Source: Sphingobacteriaceae bacterium
Lineage (GTDB): Bacteria > Bacteroidota > Bacteroidia > Sphingobacteriales > Sphingobacteriaceae
Length of the DNA: 17,215 bases
NCBI GenBank assembly: GCA_025450155.1
Contig: JANWIB010000155.1
Location: 1 to 17,215 of the forward strand
Direction of reading: 5' to 3'
Below, piece after piece: positions 7,680 to 15,363 of this stretch. Under the pieces are notes generated by a model. That model was given only the letters and a program-made list of their open reading frames with translations. It was not told where the DNA came from and did not search any database. The translations under genes were made by a program, and so were the position numbers. Within the stretch, counting starts at the first letter, position 1; each line of letters begins with the position of its first letter.

Positions 7680-8353
7680 TGCAAAACATCAAATTATTAC
7701 TAATACTGGCTTTTTTAGCCTTTATTGAGCCTGTTTTTGCACAAACAGATTCTACCGTAATAAAAGTGGATAGCACATTCAGAAACCCCAGAGCAAGAAC
7801 AAATCCTCGTGATACTATCAAATCAGTTTCAAAAAAGAGCACTGCAATAAAAAAAAATGAAAATGCCGTTGTTAAGGATTCGGCACGGCTTGCTCTTGAA
7901 AAAATGCCTCGTAAAGCGATGATTCGTTCTATCATTTTTCCCGGTTTGGGCCAGTTATACAATAAGCGCTGGTGGAAGTTGCCGTTAGTGTATGGGGGAT
8001 TTTTTAGTATTTGGCTCGTTTACGATTTTAACCAGCGCTACTACAAAGAATACTTGAGTGAGGTTCAATACCGGACATTGCATAATCAGGAAGCTACTCC
8101 TAAATATGCGGCCTATAGATACGAAGCTATTGTAAATGCAAAAGATTATTATCGGCGAAATCGGGATTTAAGTATTTTAGGCGGTGTAGCCTTTTATGCC
8201 ATTCAGGTTATTGATGCCTACGTGGATGCTAAATTATTCAGATATGATATTAGCGATGAACTTTCATTAAAAGTTATACCTTCGTTCCAAACGCAATCCA
8301 TTTATAATGCGTATGCACCGGTCCCTTCATTAAAAATCAGGTTATCTTTATGA
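7679..8353 (+). CDS. DUF5683 domain protein, exported or membrane anchored
   Basis: A 224-residue protein starting at the ATG that shares one base with the parB stop. An upstream in-frame TTG at 7673 is unlikely. Residues 1-21 form a good signal peptide (LLLILAFLAFIEPVFA, cut before Gln22). A low-complexity Ser/Thr/Lys/Arg-rich linker follows (22-75). The DUF5683 core SIIFPGLGQLYNKRWWKLPL at about 84-103 comes next, leading into a hydrophobic segment (VYGGFFSIWLVYDF). A second hydrophobic stretch, ILGGVAFYAIQVIDAYVDA, lies further on. The family commonly sits between parB and dapB in Bacteroidota. Its role is unknown; an envelope function is inferred from the signal peptide and the neighbours dapB and lepB. 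Confidence 0.85.
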   Translation: MQNIKLLLILAFLAFIEPVFAQTDSTVIKVDSTFRNPRARTNPRDTIKSVSKKSTAIKKNENAVVKDSARLALEKMPRKAMIRSIIFPGLGQLYNKRWWKLPLVYGGFFSIWLVYDFNQRYYKEYLSEVQYRTLHNQEATPKYAAYRYEAIVNAKDYYRRNRDLSILGGVAFYAIQVIDAYVDAKLFRYDISDELSLKVIPSFQTQSIYNAYAPVPSLKIRLSL

Positions 8354-8443
8354 AATCACCGGGGGCAATAACACACAAACTGAAATGTATAAAGCCTGTA
8401 AGCGCATGGTGGCTTCATTGCCATTAAAGAACAATTTATTCGA

Positions 8444-9187
8444 ATGAAAATAGCCCTAATCGGTTATGGAAAAATGGGACACATTATTGAGCAGTTCGCT
8501 ACCGATCGTGGGCATGAGGTTGTTCTAAAAATTGATGTTTCAAACCCTCACGAATTAACAATCGGAAATTTAATAAAGGCCGATATTGCATTTGATTTCA
8601 GTACCCCCGATGCTGTTTTATCCAATATTCAAAATTGTTTTGATGCCGGGGTGCCGGTAGTAGTGGGTACCACAGGATGGTATGGCCATTTACAGGAAAT
8701 AAAAAACCAGTGTGAGGAAAGTAACAATTCGCTTCTGTATGCCTCTAATTTTAGTATTGGCGTAAATGTATTATTCTTTGTGAATAAGGTTTTGGCTAAA
8801 ATTATGAACCGCTATCCCCAATATGACGTATTGGTTGAAGAAATTCATCATACCCAAAAACTGGATGCACCAAGCGGCACAGCTATGACTATTGCTGAAG
8901 GTATTATTGACGAACTGGATCGTAAGAAAGAATGGGTAAATGATTTAGTGGGTGGAGGTGAAGAAGTCATCCCGAAGCCCGAACAGCTATTAATCGAATC
9001 GCATCGCATTGAAGACGTACCCGGCACGCACACGATTATCTACAGCTCTGAAGTGGATGATATTGAATTGAAACACCAGGCGCATAGCCGGGCCGGATTT
9101 GCACTTGGGGCTGTGCTTGCCGCCGAATGGTTAAAGGATAAAAAAGGATTTTATTCAATAAATGATATGTTTGATTTTAATATATAA
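8444..9187 (+). CDS. dapB: 4-hydroxy-tetrahydrodipicolinate reductase
   Basis: A 247-residue NAD(P)H-dependent enzyme that reduces 4-hydroxy-tetrahydrodipicolinate to tetrahydrodipicolinate in the lysine/meso-diaminopimelate pathway, supplying the peptidoglycan cross-link residue. The Rossmann motif GYGKMG is at 7-12, FDFSTP at 51-56 and GTTGW at 75-79. The family signature EIHHTQKLDAPSGTA (133-147) contains the catalytic His135/His136 and Lys139. The C-terminal SRAGFALGAVLAAEWL is typical. It is about 20-25 residues shorter than the E. coli enzyme, a length I regard as usual for this phylum. A 90-base gap separates it from DUF5683; I see no terminator there, so it probably belongs to the parA operon. 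Confidence 0.97.
   Translation: MKIALIGYGKMGHIIEQFATDRGHEVVLKIDVSNPHELTIGNLIKADIAFDFSTPDAVLSNIQNCFDAGVPVVVGTTGWYGHLQEIKNQCEESNNSLLYASNFSIGVNVLFFVNKVLAKIMNRYPQYDVLVEEIHHTQKLDAPSGTAMTIAEGIIDELDRKKEWVNDLVGGGEEVIPKPEQLLIESHRIEDVPGTHTIIYSSEVDDIELKHQAHSRAGFALGAVLAAEWLKDKKGFYSINDMFDFNI
9166..9173 (+). promoter_or_regulatory. Possible internal -7 box ahead of lepB
   Basis: TATGTTTG matches TAnnTTTG exactly, inside the last codons of dapB. A transcript would start near 9180, about 17 bases before the lepB ATG. There is no TTG at the -33 position, so this may be chance in AT-rich coding sequence. Confidence 0.25.
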
Positions 9188-9196
9188 TTATAGCAC

Positions 9197-10306
9197 ATGA
9201 ATTTGAAATTCTGGAAAACAAAAAACGATAGTACGAAACCAAAAAAGAAAAAGAGTAAAGGCCGTGAGTGGCTCGATGCCATTATTTTTGCGGTTATTGC
9301 AGCCACATTAATTCGTGGATTATTTCTTGAAGCGTATACCATTCCAACAGGTTCTATGGAGAAGTCTTTACTAGTTGGCGATTTTCTCTTCGTAAGTAAG
9401 GTAAATTATGGTGCTCGCGTACCTATGACTCCCGTTGCTTTTCCATTTGCTCATCATACCATGCCGTTAATTGGTACCAAGGCGTATTGGGAAGGTATTA
9501 AATTAGGTTATCACCGTTTACCCGGCTTACAGGAAATTAAGCGAAATGACGTAGTGGTGTTTAACTATCCAATGGAGGCTGATTCGCCTTTTTACCGCCC
9601 TGTGGATAAACGAGAGAATTATATTAAGCGGTGTCAGGCTATCCCAGGGGATACGCTGAGGATTATCAATGCCCAGGTTTATGTCAATGGAAAACCAGCA
9701 GAAAATCCCCATTTTGGGCAAATTACTTATTTTGTTCAAACTGATGGAACTGATCTGAATCCGCAAACGCTGAAAGACATGAATATCGAATTTGCTCAGA
9801 ATGCGATAGATGCTTATTCTCTGAGAATGACATCCGAACAAGCCAACGAAATAAGACACTGGCCTATTATTAAAAAAGTTGTTCCGCAGCTCTTACCTCC
9901 AAATACGTATGATCCAGAGGTATTTCCGCATGATTCACATTTTGTCTGGAACCAGGATAATTATGGGCCATTAATTGTTCCTAAAAAAGGGTGGACTGTC
10001 AAATTAGACAGTATGACTTATCCACTATACGAGCGTGCAATTCGGGTTTACGAAGGTAATAAAGTAGAGAAAAAAGGGAATGATATCCTCATTAACAGTA
10101 AAAAGGCGAATAGTTACACCTTTAAGCTGAACTATTACTGGATGATGGGTGATAACCGACACAACTCGTTGGATTCGCGTTTCTGGGGCTTTGTGCCCGA
10201 AGATCATATTGTAGGTAAAGCCTTATTTATCTGGATGAGTTTCGATTCTAACGGTTCATTCCTGAATTCTATTCGGTGGAACAGGTTGTTTAAGGGGATC
10301 CACTAA
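9197..10306 (+). CDS. lepB: Signal peptidase I
   Basis: A 369-residue membrane-bound serine protease that removes signal peptides from Sec-exported proteins. A basic N-terminus (KPKKKKSKGR) precedes one membrane segment at about 25-44. The catalytic Ser53 lies in IPTGSME (49-55) and the general-base Lys144 in YIKRCQAIPGD (142-152). The late box GDNRHNSLDSRFWG starts at 318. The catalytic core is interrupted between box PGD and GDNR by about 165 residues, longer than in E. coli or Bacillus enzymes; long signal peptidases are common in Bacteroidota. It starts nine bases after the dapB stop and is followed by the vanW-like gene 20 bases on. Confidence 0.95.
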   Translation: MNLKFWKTKNDSTKPKKKKSKGREWLDAIIFAVIAATLIRGLFLEAYTIPTGSMEKSLLVGDFLFVSKVNYGARVPMTPVAFPFAHHTMPLIGTKAYWEGIKLGYHRLPGLQEIKRNDVVVFNYPMEADSPFYRPVDKRENYIKRCQAIPGDTLRIINAQVYVNGKPAENPHFGQITYFVQTDGTDLNPQTLKDMNIEFAQNAIDAYSLRMTSEQANEIRHWPIIKKVVPQLLPPNTYDPEVFPHDSHFVWNQDNYGPLIVPKKGWTVKLDSMTYPLYERAIRVYEGNKVEKKGNDILINSKKANSYTFKLNYYWMMGDNRHNSLDSRFWGFVPEDHIVGKALFIWMSFDSNGSFLNSIRWNRLFKGIH

Positions 10307-10326
10307 AAGAGGAATTTAATTTTAAG

Positions 10327-11175
10327 GTGATAAAAAATCGGAAGTTACTCAGTCAAAGACATCCTGTTTTATATTTTTTGGCTGTCTCGCTCAGACGATT
10401 GAGGCGTTATTTAGCCTGGTATTTTGATGATAAAAAGTATGTCTCTAAACGGTCTCCTGATAAGCTGCCCTTTCGGGTTAAGAAACATCAATCCGTTCTA
10501 TTGAAAAAACTTGGAGAAAGCGATATGCAACTCCAAATTAATAAAGTTACCAATCTGCGTATCGCGATTCGGAATATAGACGGAATCATTATACGACCTG
10601 GCCAAACATTCTCGTTCTGCAAATTGGTAGGGCTCCCTACCAAAAGAAAGGGGTATTTGCCGGGTATGGAATTGACTTTTGGTGAGGCGAGAGCAGGTAT
10701 TGGCGGGGGAATTTGCCAAATTTCAAACCTGATTCATTGGGTGGTCATCCATAGTCCGCTAACTGTTACAGAACGCTATCATCATTCCTTCGATCCTTTT
10801 CCAGACGATGGGCGGGTGTTGCCTTTTGGTAGTGGAGCTACGGTTTTTTATAATTATCGCGACTACCAATTTACTAACAATACGCCCTACACGTTTCAAA
10901 TTAATTTATGGTTGTCTGATAAATGCTTAGAAGGAGAGTTGCGTATAGACAATGAACTTGATTACGCCTATCATGTAGTTGAGAAAGAACATCAATTTCT
11001 AAAAATAGACGAGCAGTTTTTTCGGAAAAATGAAATCTGGCGTGAGAAAATTCTAAAGTTTGAAGGTGGAAAAGTTGTAGATATGGAACTGATTACGAAA
11101 AATTTCGCAAGGGTAACCTATACACCGGATAGTTTTATTGAACTGTTGAATAGCAAACAATTGCATCTTGGTTAA
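10327..11175 (+). CDS. VanW-like family protein
   Basis: A 282-residue protein with a GTG start at 10327. No in-frame ATG lies between this codon and the lepB end, and AGAGG at 10308-10312 is a distant possible ribosome site. The VanW domain covers about 70-205: RPGQTFSFCKLVG (90-102), the family core GIGGGICQISNL (124-135) with Cys130, then HHSFDPFPDDGRVLPFGSGATV. VanW is an accessory gene of vanB-type glycopeptide resistance clusters, and its activity is unknown. Here there are no vanH/A/X genes, so resistance should not be inferred. There is no signal peptide or peptidoglycan-binding domain, and the N-terminus is basic. Its TAA overlaps the opposing gene's stop in the palindrome TTAA. Confidence 0.85.
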   Translation: MIKNRKLLSQRHPVLYFLAVSLRRLRRYLAWYFDDKKYVSKRSPDKLPFRVKKHQSVLLKKLGESDMQLQINKVTNLRIAIRNIDGIIIRPGQTFSFCKLVGLPTKRKGYLPGMELTFGEARAGIGGGICQISNLIHWVVIHSPLTVTERYHHSFDPFPDDGRVLPFGSGATVFYNYRDYQFTNNTPYTFQINLWLSDKCLEGELRIDNELDYAYHVVEKEHQFLKIDEQFFRKNEIWREKILKFEGGKVVDMELITKNFARVTYTPDSFIELLNSKQLHLG

Positions 11176-12257
11176 TTTAATACATCAATCTGAAGTTTCA
11201 GAGCAAGTTCGTTCAAATCCATAACTACGGAATCAGGCAATGGTATTCCCTTAATTTTTCGTTCCTTTTCTGCAGCAAATTCCGGCTCGCCGGGAACAAT
11301 AACGAGCTGACCCAGATGAATCGGCTTTGCTGATTTAAATCGTTCAATCCAATTATCCAGATGATTTTTAAACTCTGCTAGTGGGCGAAATCCATCCACT
11401 CGCATGGCTCCCAAAAAATGGCCAATTCCTTTTCCAACCGGATTTGCAGGAGGATCTAAAAATCCTACAAAAGGAGGAACCCACGGGCCATAATTAGCGC
11501 CTGAAAGTATTGCCGAAAGGATATCAACTGTGGCACTTAATCCAAACCCTTTGTGGCTTCCATGTTCGGGGTCACTTCCCAAAGTAAGTAAAGAACCTCC
11601 TGTTTTTAAGGCGTGCGGATTAGTTGTTGAAGAGCCATCAGCTGTTTGTACCCAGCCTTCGGGAATAGTTTCTCCCGAGCGTTGCGCAATTTCCAATTTT
11701 CCATTGGCTGCCGCCGAAGTTGCCATATCAACCACTATAGGCGGATATTTTCCGGCAGGAAAGGCATAGCACATCGGATTAGTCCCTAATAACCTTTCAG
11801 TGGTAAATGTAGGTGCAACCAGGGGGCTTGCATTGGTCATGGCAAAACCGATCATGTCTTTTGCAACGGCTTTTAACGCATGATATCCTGCAATCCCAAA
11901 ATGGTTAGAATTTCTTACTGAAACCCATCCACTTCCATATTTTTCTGCTTTTTCTATAGCTACGTTCATGGCGAAAGGAGCGATAATCAGTCCTAAGCCA
12001 CCATCTCCATCAATAGTAGCTGTGGTAGCTGTTTCATGGACAATTTTAATATCGGGAGTGGCATTAATTCTGCTTTTCTCCCATAAACGTACATAACCGC
12101 TTAAACGGGCTACACCATGCGAATCAATTCCTTTAAGATCTGAAGACAGTAGTACATCTGCTGCTTGTATGGCATCCTCGTCTTTGCATCCAATGGTTTT
12201 AAAAACATTCTCGGCAAACCTTCTTAAGGTATCTTCTGAAAAAATTTTAGAATCCAT
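11172..12257 (-). CDS. Ldh2-family NAD(P)-dependent malate/lactate-type dehydrogenase
   Basis: A 361-residue member of the Ldh2/malate-L-lactate dehydrogenase family (PF02615), which has its own non-Rossmann NAD(P)-binding fold. Visible family motifs are DLKGIDSHGVARL (40-52, with catalytic-type His47), SVRNSNHFGIAGYHA (113-127), GTNPMCYAFPA (158-168), VVDMATS (175-181) and GSHKGFGL (233-240). Members oxidise or reduce 2-hydroxy acids such as malate, lactate, sulfolactate or ureidoglycolate, or reduce cyclic imines; the substrate cannot be assigned here. Its ATG is two bases after the bshC stop, indicating one transcript with bshC. The 3' end shares TTAA with the convergent vanW-like gene. 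It is probably cytoplasmic, and a direct link to bacillithiol is not evident. Confidence 0.9.
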   Translation of the reverse strand: MDSKIFSEDTLRRFAENVFKTIGCKDEDAIQAADVLLSSDLKGIDSHGVARLSGYVRLWEKSRINATPDIKIVHETATTATIDGDGGLGLIIAPFAMNVAIEKAEKYGSGWVSVRNSNHFGIAGYHALKAVAKDMIGFAMTNASPLVAPTFTTERLLGTNPMCYAFPAGKYPPIVVDMATSAAANGKLEIAQRSGETIPEGWVQTADGSSTTNPHALKTGGSLLTLGSDPEHGSHKGFGLSATVDILSAILSGANYGPWVPPFVGFLDPPANPVGKGIGHFLGAMRVDGFRPLAEFKNHLDNWIERFKSAKPIHLGQLVIVPGEPEFAAEKERKIKGIPLPDSVVMDLNELALKLQIDVLN

Positions 12258-12259
12258 AA

Positions 12260-13846
12260 CTAGGGTTGCAGAATAGTAAATTTTAAATCGAGAGGTTTAA
12301 GGTGAGCAATTAGTTCGCTAATCAGATTATCACCATACTGCACATAGAAAAGCCCAAAGTTTTCAACCCGTTCTTGTAAATCATCTCCTGGAAAAAACTT
12401 CTTTCGAATCGTTTCAATCTGTGATAAAGCATCCTGATGATTCCTTTTTGAAGCTTTTAATAGCTTTTGTTCCAGATTTTTTAAGGCCTTATGCAAACGG
12501 GCTTGTATGGCTTCAGTACTTGGGCCTAACGTAGGATCAATTGGGATTATCTGAGATTTTATCTTTTCGAAAACTGCACTTAGCGCACCCCATTCGTTGT
12601 TCAGGTTTAAAGAATTTTTACTGTGCTTTAAAACCCATTCTTTTTTTAATTCTTCAACTGATTTAAATAGATTTTTAACTGCAATATTTAATCGGTTTAG
12701 TTTATTTTCAAAGGTTTCGTTAATAATTAGAGCAGAATTTCTGAGAATTAATATAGGAAAATCTACGTTGTAGAAATCAAAGGTCTGTTTTAATTGGAGC
12801 CAGTAACTGATTTCAGCTCCACCACCGATGTAGGCCAGATTGGGTAAAATGATTTCTTCGTAAAGCGGCCGCATCACTACATTTGGGCTGAAATGTTCGG
12901 GGTTTTGCCGGATTTCTTTTATAAGTGTTTCTTGGGTGAATTGAATGTCTGAATTAAGAACGTAATAAAGATCATTTTTCTGAATGATGCGCTCTCTGAA
13001 GTTGTCTTTCAGGTAAAAGAAGTTTATTTCTCTTGCATTCACCTGAGTTTTGAACCCTGCTTCTTCCAGTTGTTTACTGGCTCGGTTAATTAAGTTGAAG
13101 CTGTTTTGTTGAATAATATCCCGTTCAATAACCGATACCAATTGCTGTTTTAGTGTCGGATCATCAGCATTTAAAATTATTAAACCATATTTTCCGAATA
13201 GGGCGTTTACTAAACAACGTGTTGCATCGGCAAGGTTATCCTGTTTTAGGTAGGCATCTTCAATGAGTTGACAAATAATGGTTGCATTTTCGGAAACACC
13301 CAGTGCTTTTTGATATTCTTTTACGGTATTCGCAATGGTTTTTGTGCTTAAACGACCCGTGGATCCTGAAGCAGGCTTGTCCCAATAAATTTTCTTACCA
13401 TGCATGTTTACATGATTGATTTCTTCAAAATCGTGATCCTCAGTAGCCATCCAATAAACGGGAACAAAGTTTTTATTCGGAAATGCAGTTTTTAGTTCTC
13501 TAGCCAGGTTTATGGAAGTAATTATCTTGTAAATAAAATAAAGTGGTCCGGTAAACAGATTAAGCTGATGTCCGGTTGTCACTGTAAATGTATTCTCTTG
13601 TAAAAGGAGATTAATATTGTTTTTTACAGTTTCTGATGTTGCAACAGATTGGTATTGATTTTTTAGGACGTTGACTAATACCTGTCTATCAGCAGTCGCT
13701 TTTTTAGATACGATAAGTTCTTTAAAACCTGCCAGCGTGGGTTGATGAGAAATGAATGAAGTTAGTTTAGGATCCTGATTAAGATAACTGATCACGGTGG
13801 AAGGAAAATATCCCGTTTCGCTATAATCAATACAACTTGATTTCAT
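12260..13846 (-). CDS. bshC: Bacillithiol biosynthesis cysteine-adding enzyme BshC
   Basis: A 528-residue putative cysteine ligase for the last step of bacillithiol synthesis, joining cysteine to glucosaminyl-malate. The N-terminal Rossmann-like part contains TTGHQLNLFTGPLYFIYK at 90-107 and PVYWMATEDHDFEEINH at 129-145, both diagnostic of the family. Further on are NVVMRPLYEEIILPNLAYIGGGAEISYW, then a helical coiled-coil-like insertion at about 430-500 rich in Lys, Glu and Leu. Length is normal. Bacillithiol is the main low-molecular-weight thiol of many Bacteroidota, so presence here is expected; bshA and bshB are not in the window. It lies 51 bases after the rimO stop. In that gap TATTTTCG (minus strand, 13868-13861) is a one-mismatch -7 box. 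Confidence 0.95.
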   Translation of the reverse strand: MKSSCIDYSETGYFPSTVISYLNQDPKLTSFISHQPTLAGFKELIVSKKATADRQVLVNVLKNQYQSVATSETVKNNINLLLQENTFTVTTGHQLNLFTGPLYFIYKIITSINLARELKTAFPNKNFVPVYWMATEDHDFEEINHVNMHGKKIYWDKPASGSTGRLSTKTIANTVKEYQKALGVSENATIICQLIEDAYLKQDNLADATRCLVNALFGKYGLIILNADDPTLKQQLVSVIERDIIQQNSFNLINRASKQLEEAGFKTQVNAREINFFYLKDNFRERIIQKNDLYYVLNSDIQFTQETLIKEIRQNPEHFSPNVVMRPLYEEIILPNLAYIGGGAEISYWLQLKQTFDFYNVDFPILILRNSALIINETFENKLNRLNIAVKNLFKSVEELKKEWVLKHSKNSLNLNNEWGALSAVFEKIKSQIIPIDPTLGPSTEAIQARLHKALKNLEQKLLKASKRNHQDALSQIETIRKKFFPGDDLQERVENFGLFYVQYGDNLISELIAHLKPLDLKFTILQP

Positions 13847-13897
13847 TTCGGGAACGAAAATAGGAGTAAATGGCGGAATATTTCTCCCAGGGTAAAT

Positions 13898-15226
13898 TTA
13901 TTTTACAATCTGTCCATACAAGTCGAAGTCTTCGGCACGATCGATCTTTACATTCACAAAACTTCCAACTGCGGCGTAATTATCACCTGCATGAATAAGC
14001 ACTTCATTGTCCACTTCCGGAGAATCAAATTCGGTTCTTCCAACAAAAAAATCACCTTCTTTTTTATCAATTAGTACTTTATAGGTATTCCCTATTTTTT
14101 GTTGGTTTATCTCCAAAGAAATCCCCTGTTGTATTTCCATAATCTCTTCTACACGTTGTTCTTTTATTTCTTGTGAAATATTGTCTGTTAAGGTATGGGC
14201 ATGTGTTTTTTCCTCGTGCGAGTAAGTGAAGCAGCCTAATCGGTCAAACCGGGTTTCTTCTACCCAGCTCTTCATTTCTTGAAAATCTTGTTCAGTTTCG
14301 CCCGGATAACCGCAAATTAAGGTGGTTCGCAAAGCGATATTGGGAACTTTATCGCGAATTTCATTCACCAGATCCATCGTTTTTTGCTTTGTAATTCCAC
14401 GACGCATGGATTTCAACATAGTATCTGTAATATGTTGAAGCGGCATATCCAGGTACTTGCAAATGTTTTCCCGTTCATTCATCACATCCAAAATCTCCAT
14501 CGGAAACCCGGAAGGATAAGCGTATTGAAGACGTATCCATTCAATGCCATTTACATCAGAAAGGTGACGAAGCAATTCATCCAGATTTCGTTTTCCGTAC
14601 AGGTCTAAACCATAATATGTAAGGTCTTGTGCAATAAGTATTAATTCTTTTGCCCCCTTATTTGCGAGTGTTTTGGCTTCTTTAACTAATTCTTCCACCG
14701 GCTTGGAAACATGTTTTCCTCGCATTAGTGGAATGGCACAAAACGAACAGGGGCGATTACAACCTTCGGCGATTTTAAAATATGCAAAATGCGATGGGGT
14801 AGTCAACAGCCTTTCCCCAATTAATTCATATTTATAATCAGCACCGAGTGTTTTCAATAGGTTTTGCAGGTCATTCGTGCCAAAATAGGCATCCACATTT
14901 GTTATTTCAGCTTCTAATTCGGGTTTGTAGCGTTCAGAAAGACAGCCAGTAACAATTATTTTTCCCACTTTCCCCTTTTCTTTCAGTTCACTGTATTGAA
15001 GAATAGTATCAATAGACTCCTGTTTGGCATTATCAATAAATCCGCAGGTATTGATGATGACAATATCATCTTGTCCAATTTTGTCCGATTCGTGGGTCAC
15101 CGCCATTTGATTACCCCGCAACTGACCCATCAATACCTCCGAATCATACATATTTTTAGAGCACCCTAAAGTGATGACATTGATTTTAGGTTGTTTTTTG
15201 GATGCTTTTTCTATTTTTGTTTTCAT
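13898..15226 (-). CDS. rimO: Ribosomal protein S12 methylthiotransferase RimO
   Basis: A radical-SAM enzyme that methylthiolates an Asp of ribosomal protein S12 (Asp89 in E. coli). With this start it has 442 residues. The N-terminal UPF0004 domain carries Cys22 (LGCSKNMYDSE), Cys61 (NTCGFI) and Cys95 (TGCLSERY) for one 4Fe-4S cluster. The radical-SAM motif CNRPCSFC supplies Cys156, Cys160 and Cys163 for the other. A TRAM domain ends the protein at about 375-442. The segment GCSKN with CNRPCSFCAIPLMRG favours RimO over MiaB. The open frame extends to 15316, but those 30 extra codons are atypical and lie at or upstream of the promoter box at 15294-15301, so I place the start at 15226. It leads the rimO-bshC-ldh2 group. 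Confidence 0.95.
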   Translation of the reverse strand: MKTKIEKASKKQPKINVITLGCSKNMYDSEVLMGQLRGNQMAVTHESDKIGQDDIVIINTCGFIDNAKQESIDTILQYSELKEKGKVGKIIVTGCLSERYKPELEAEITNVDAYFGTNDLQNLLKTLGADYKYELIGERLLTTPSHFAYFKIAEGCNRPCSFCAIPLMRGKHVSKPVEELVKEAKTLANKGAKELILIAQDLTYYGLDLYGKRNLDELLRHLSDVNGIEWIRLQYAYPSGFPMEILDVMNERENICKYLDMPLQHITDTMLKSMRRGITKQKTMDLVNEIRDKVPNIALRTTLICGYPGETEQDFQEMKSWVEETRFDRLGCFTYSHEEKTHAHTLTDNISQEIKEQRVEEIMEIQQGISLEINQQKIGNTYKVLIDKKEGDFFVGRTEFDSPEVDNEVLIHAGDNYAAVGSFVNVKIDRAEDFDLYGQIVK

Positions 15227-15293
15227 GGTTATGGTGCGGTCTTGCTCGTTTTCTCGGTAAGAGATGTAAAATCCGCATCTTTTGACAAGGATG

Positions 15294-15301
15294 CAAAAAT
15301 A
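15294..15301 (-). promoter_or_regulatory. Bacteroidota -7 promoter box of rimO
   Basis: On the minus strand TATTTTTG matches TAnnTTTG exactly. A transcript would begin around 15283-15287, giving an untranslated leader of about 60 bases before the ATG at 15226. No TTG is obvious at -33. This box argues against the longer open frame starting at 15316. Confidence 0.5.
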
Positions 15302-15363
15302 GTGATTCCTTAGCATGTTTTCTGTTTTTCTTGCGAGGATTTTACAACTCTTACTCTAGATTT

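Noticed and set aside
8354..8443. Gap between DUF5683 and dapB examined for a promoter, small RNA or terminator
   Set aside because: Only a four-base-pair hairpin (TGGC/GCCA) and a one-mismatch -7 box overlapping the preceding stop were found; neither is convincing.
9527..9859. 110-codon open frame antisense to lepB
   Set aside because: It lies inside the well-supported lepB gene and shows no recognisable domain or promoter.
10327..11175. Vancomycin resistance gene
   Set aside because: Only the VanW-type domain is present; no ligase, dehydrogenase or dipeptidase of a van cluster is nearby, so resistance is unsupported.
15331..15363. TTG start extending the serine hydrolase by 11 residues
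   Set aside because: The extension would sit in front of a complete signal peptide that begins at ATG 15364.
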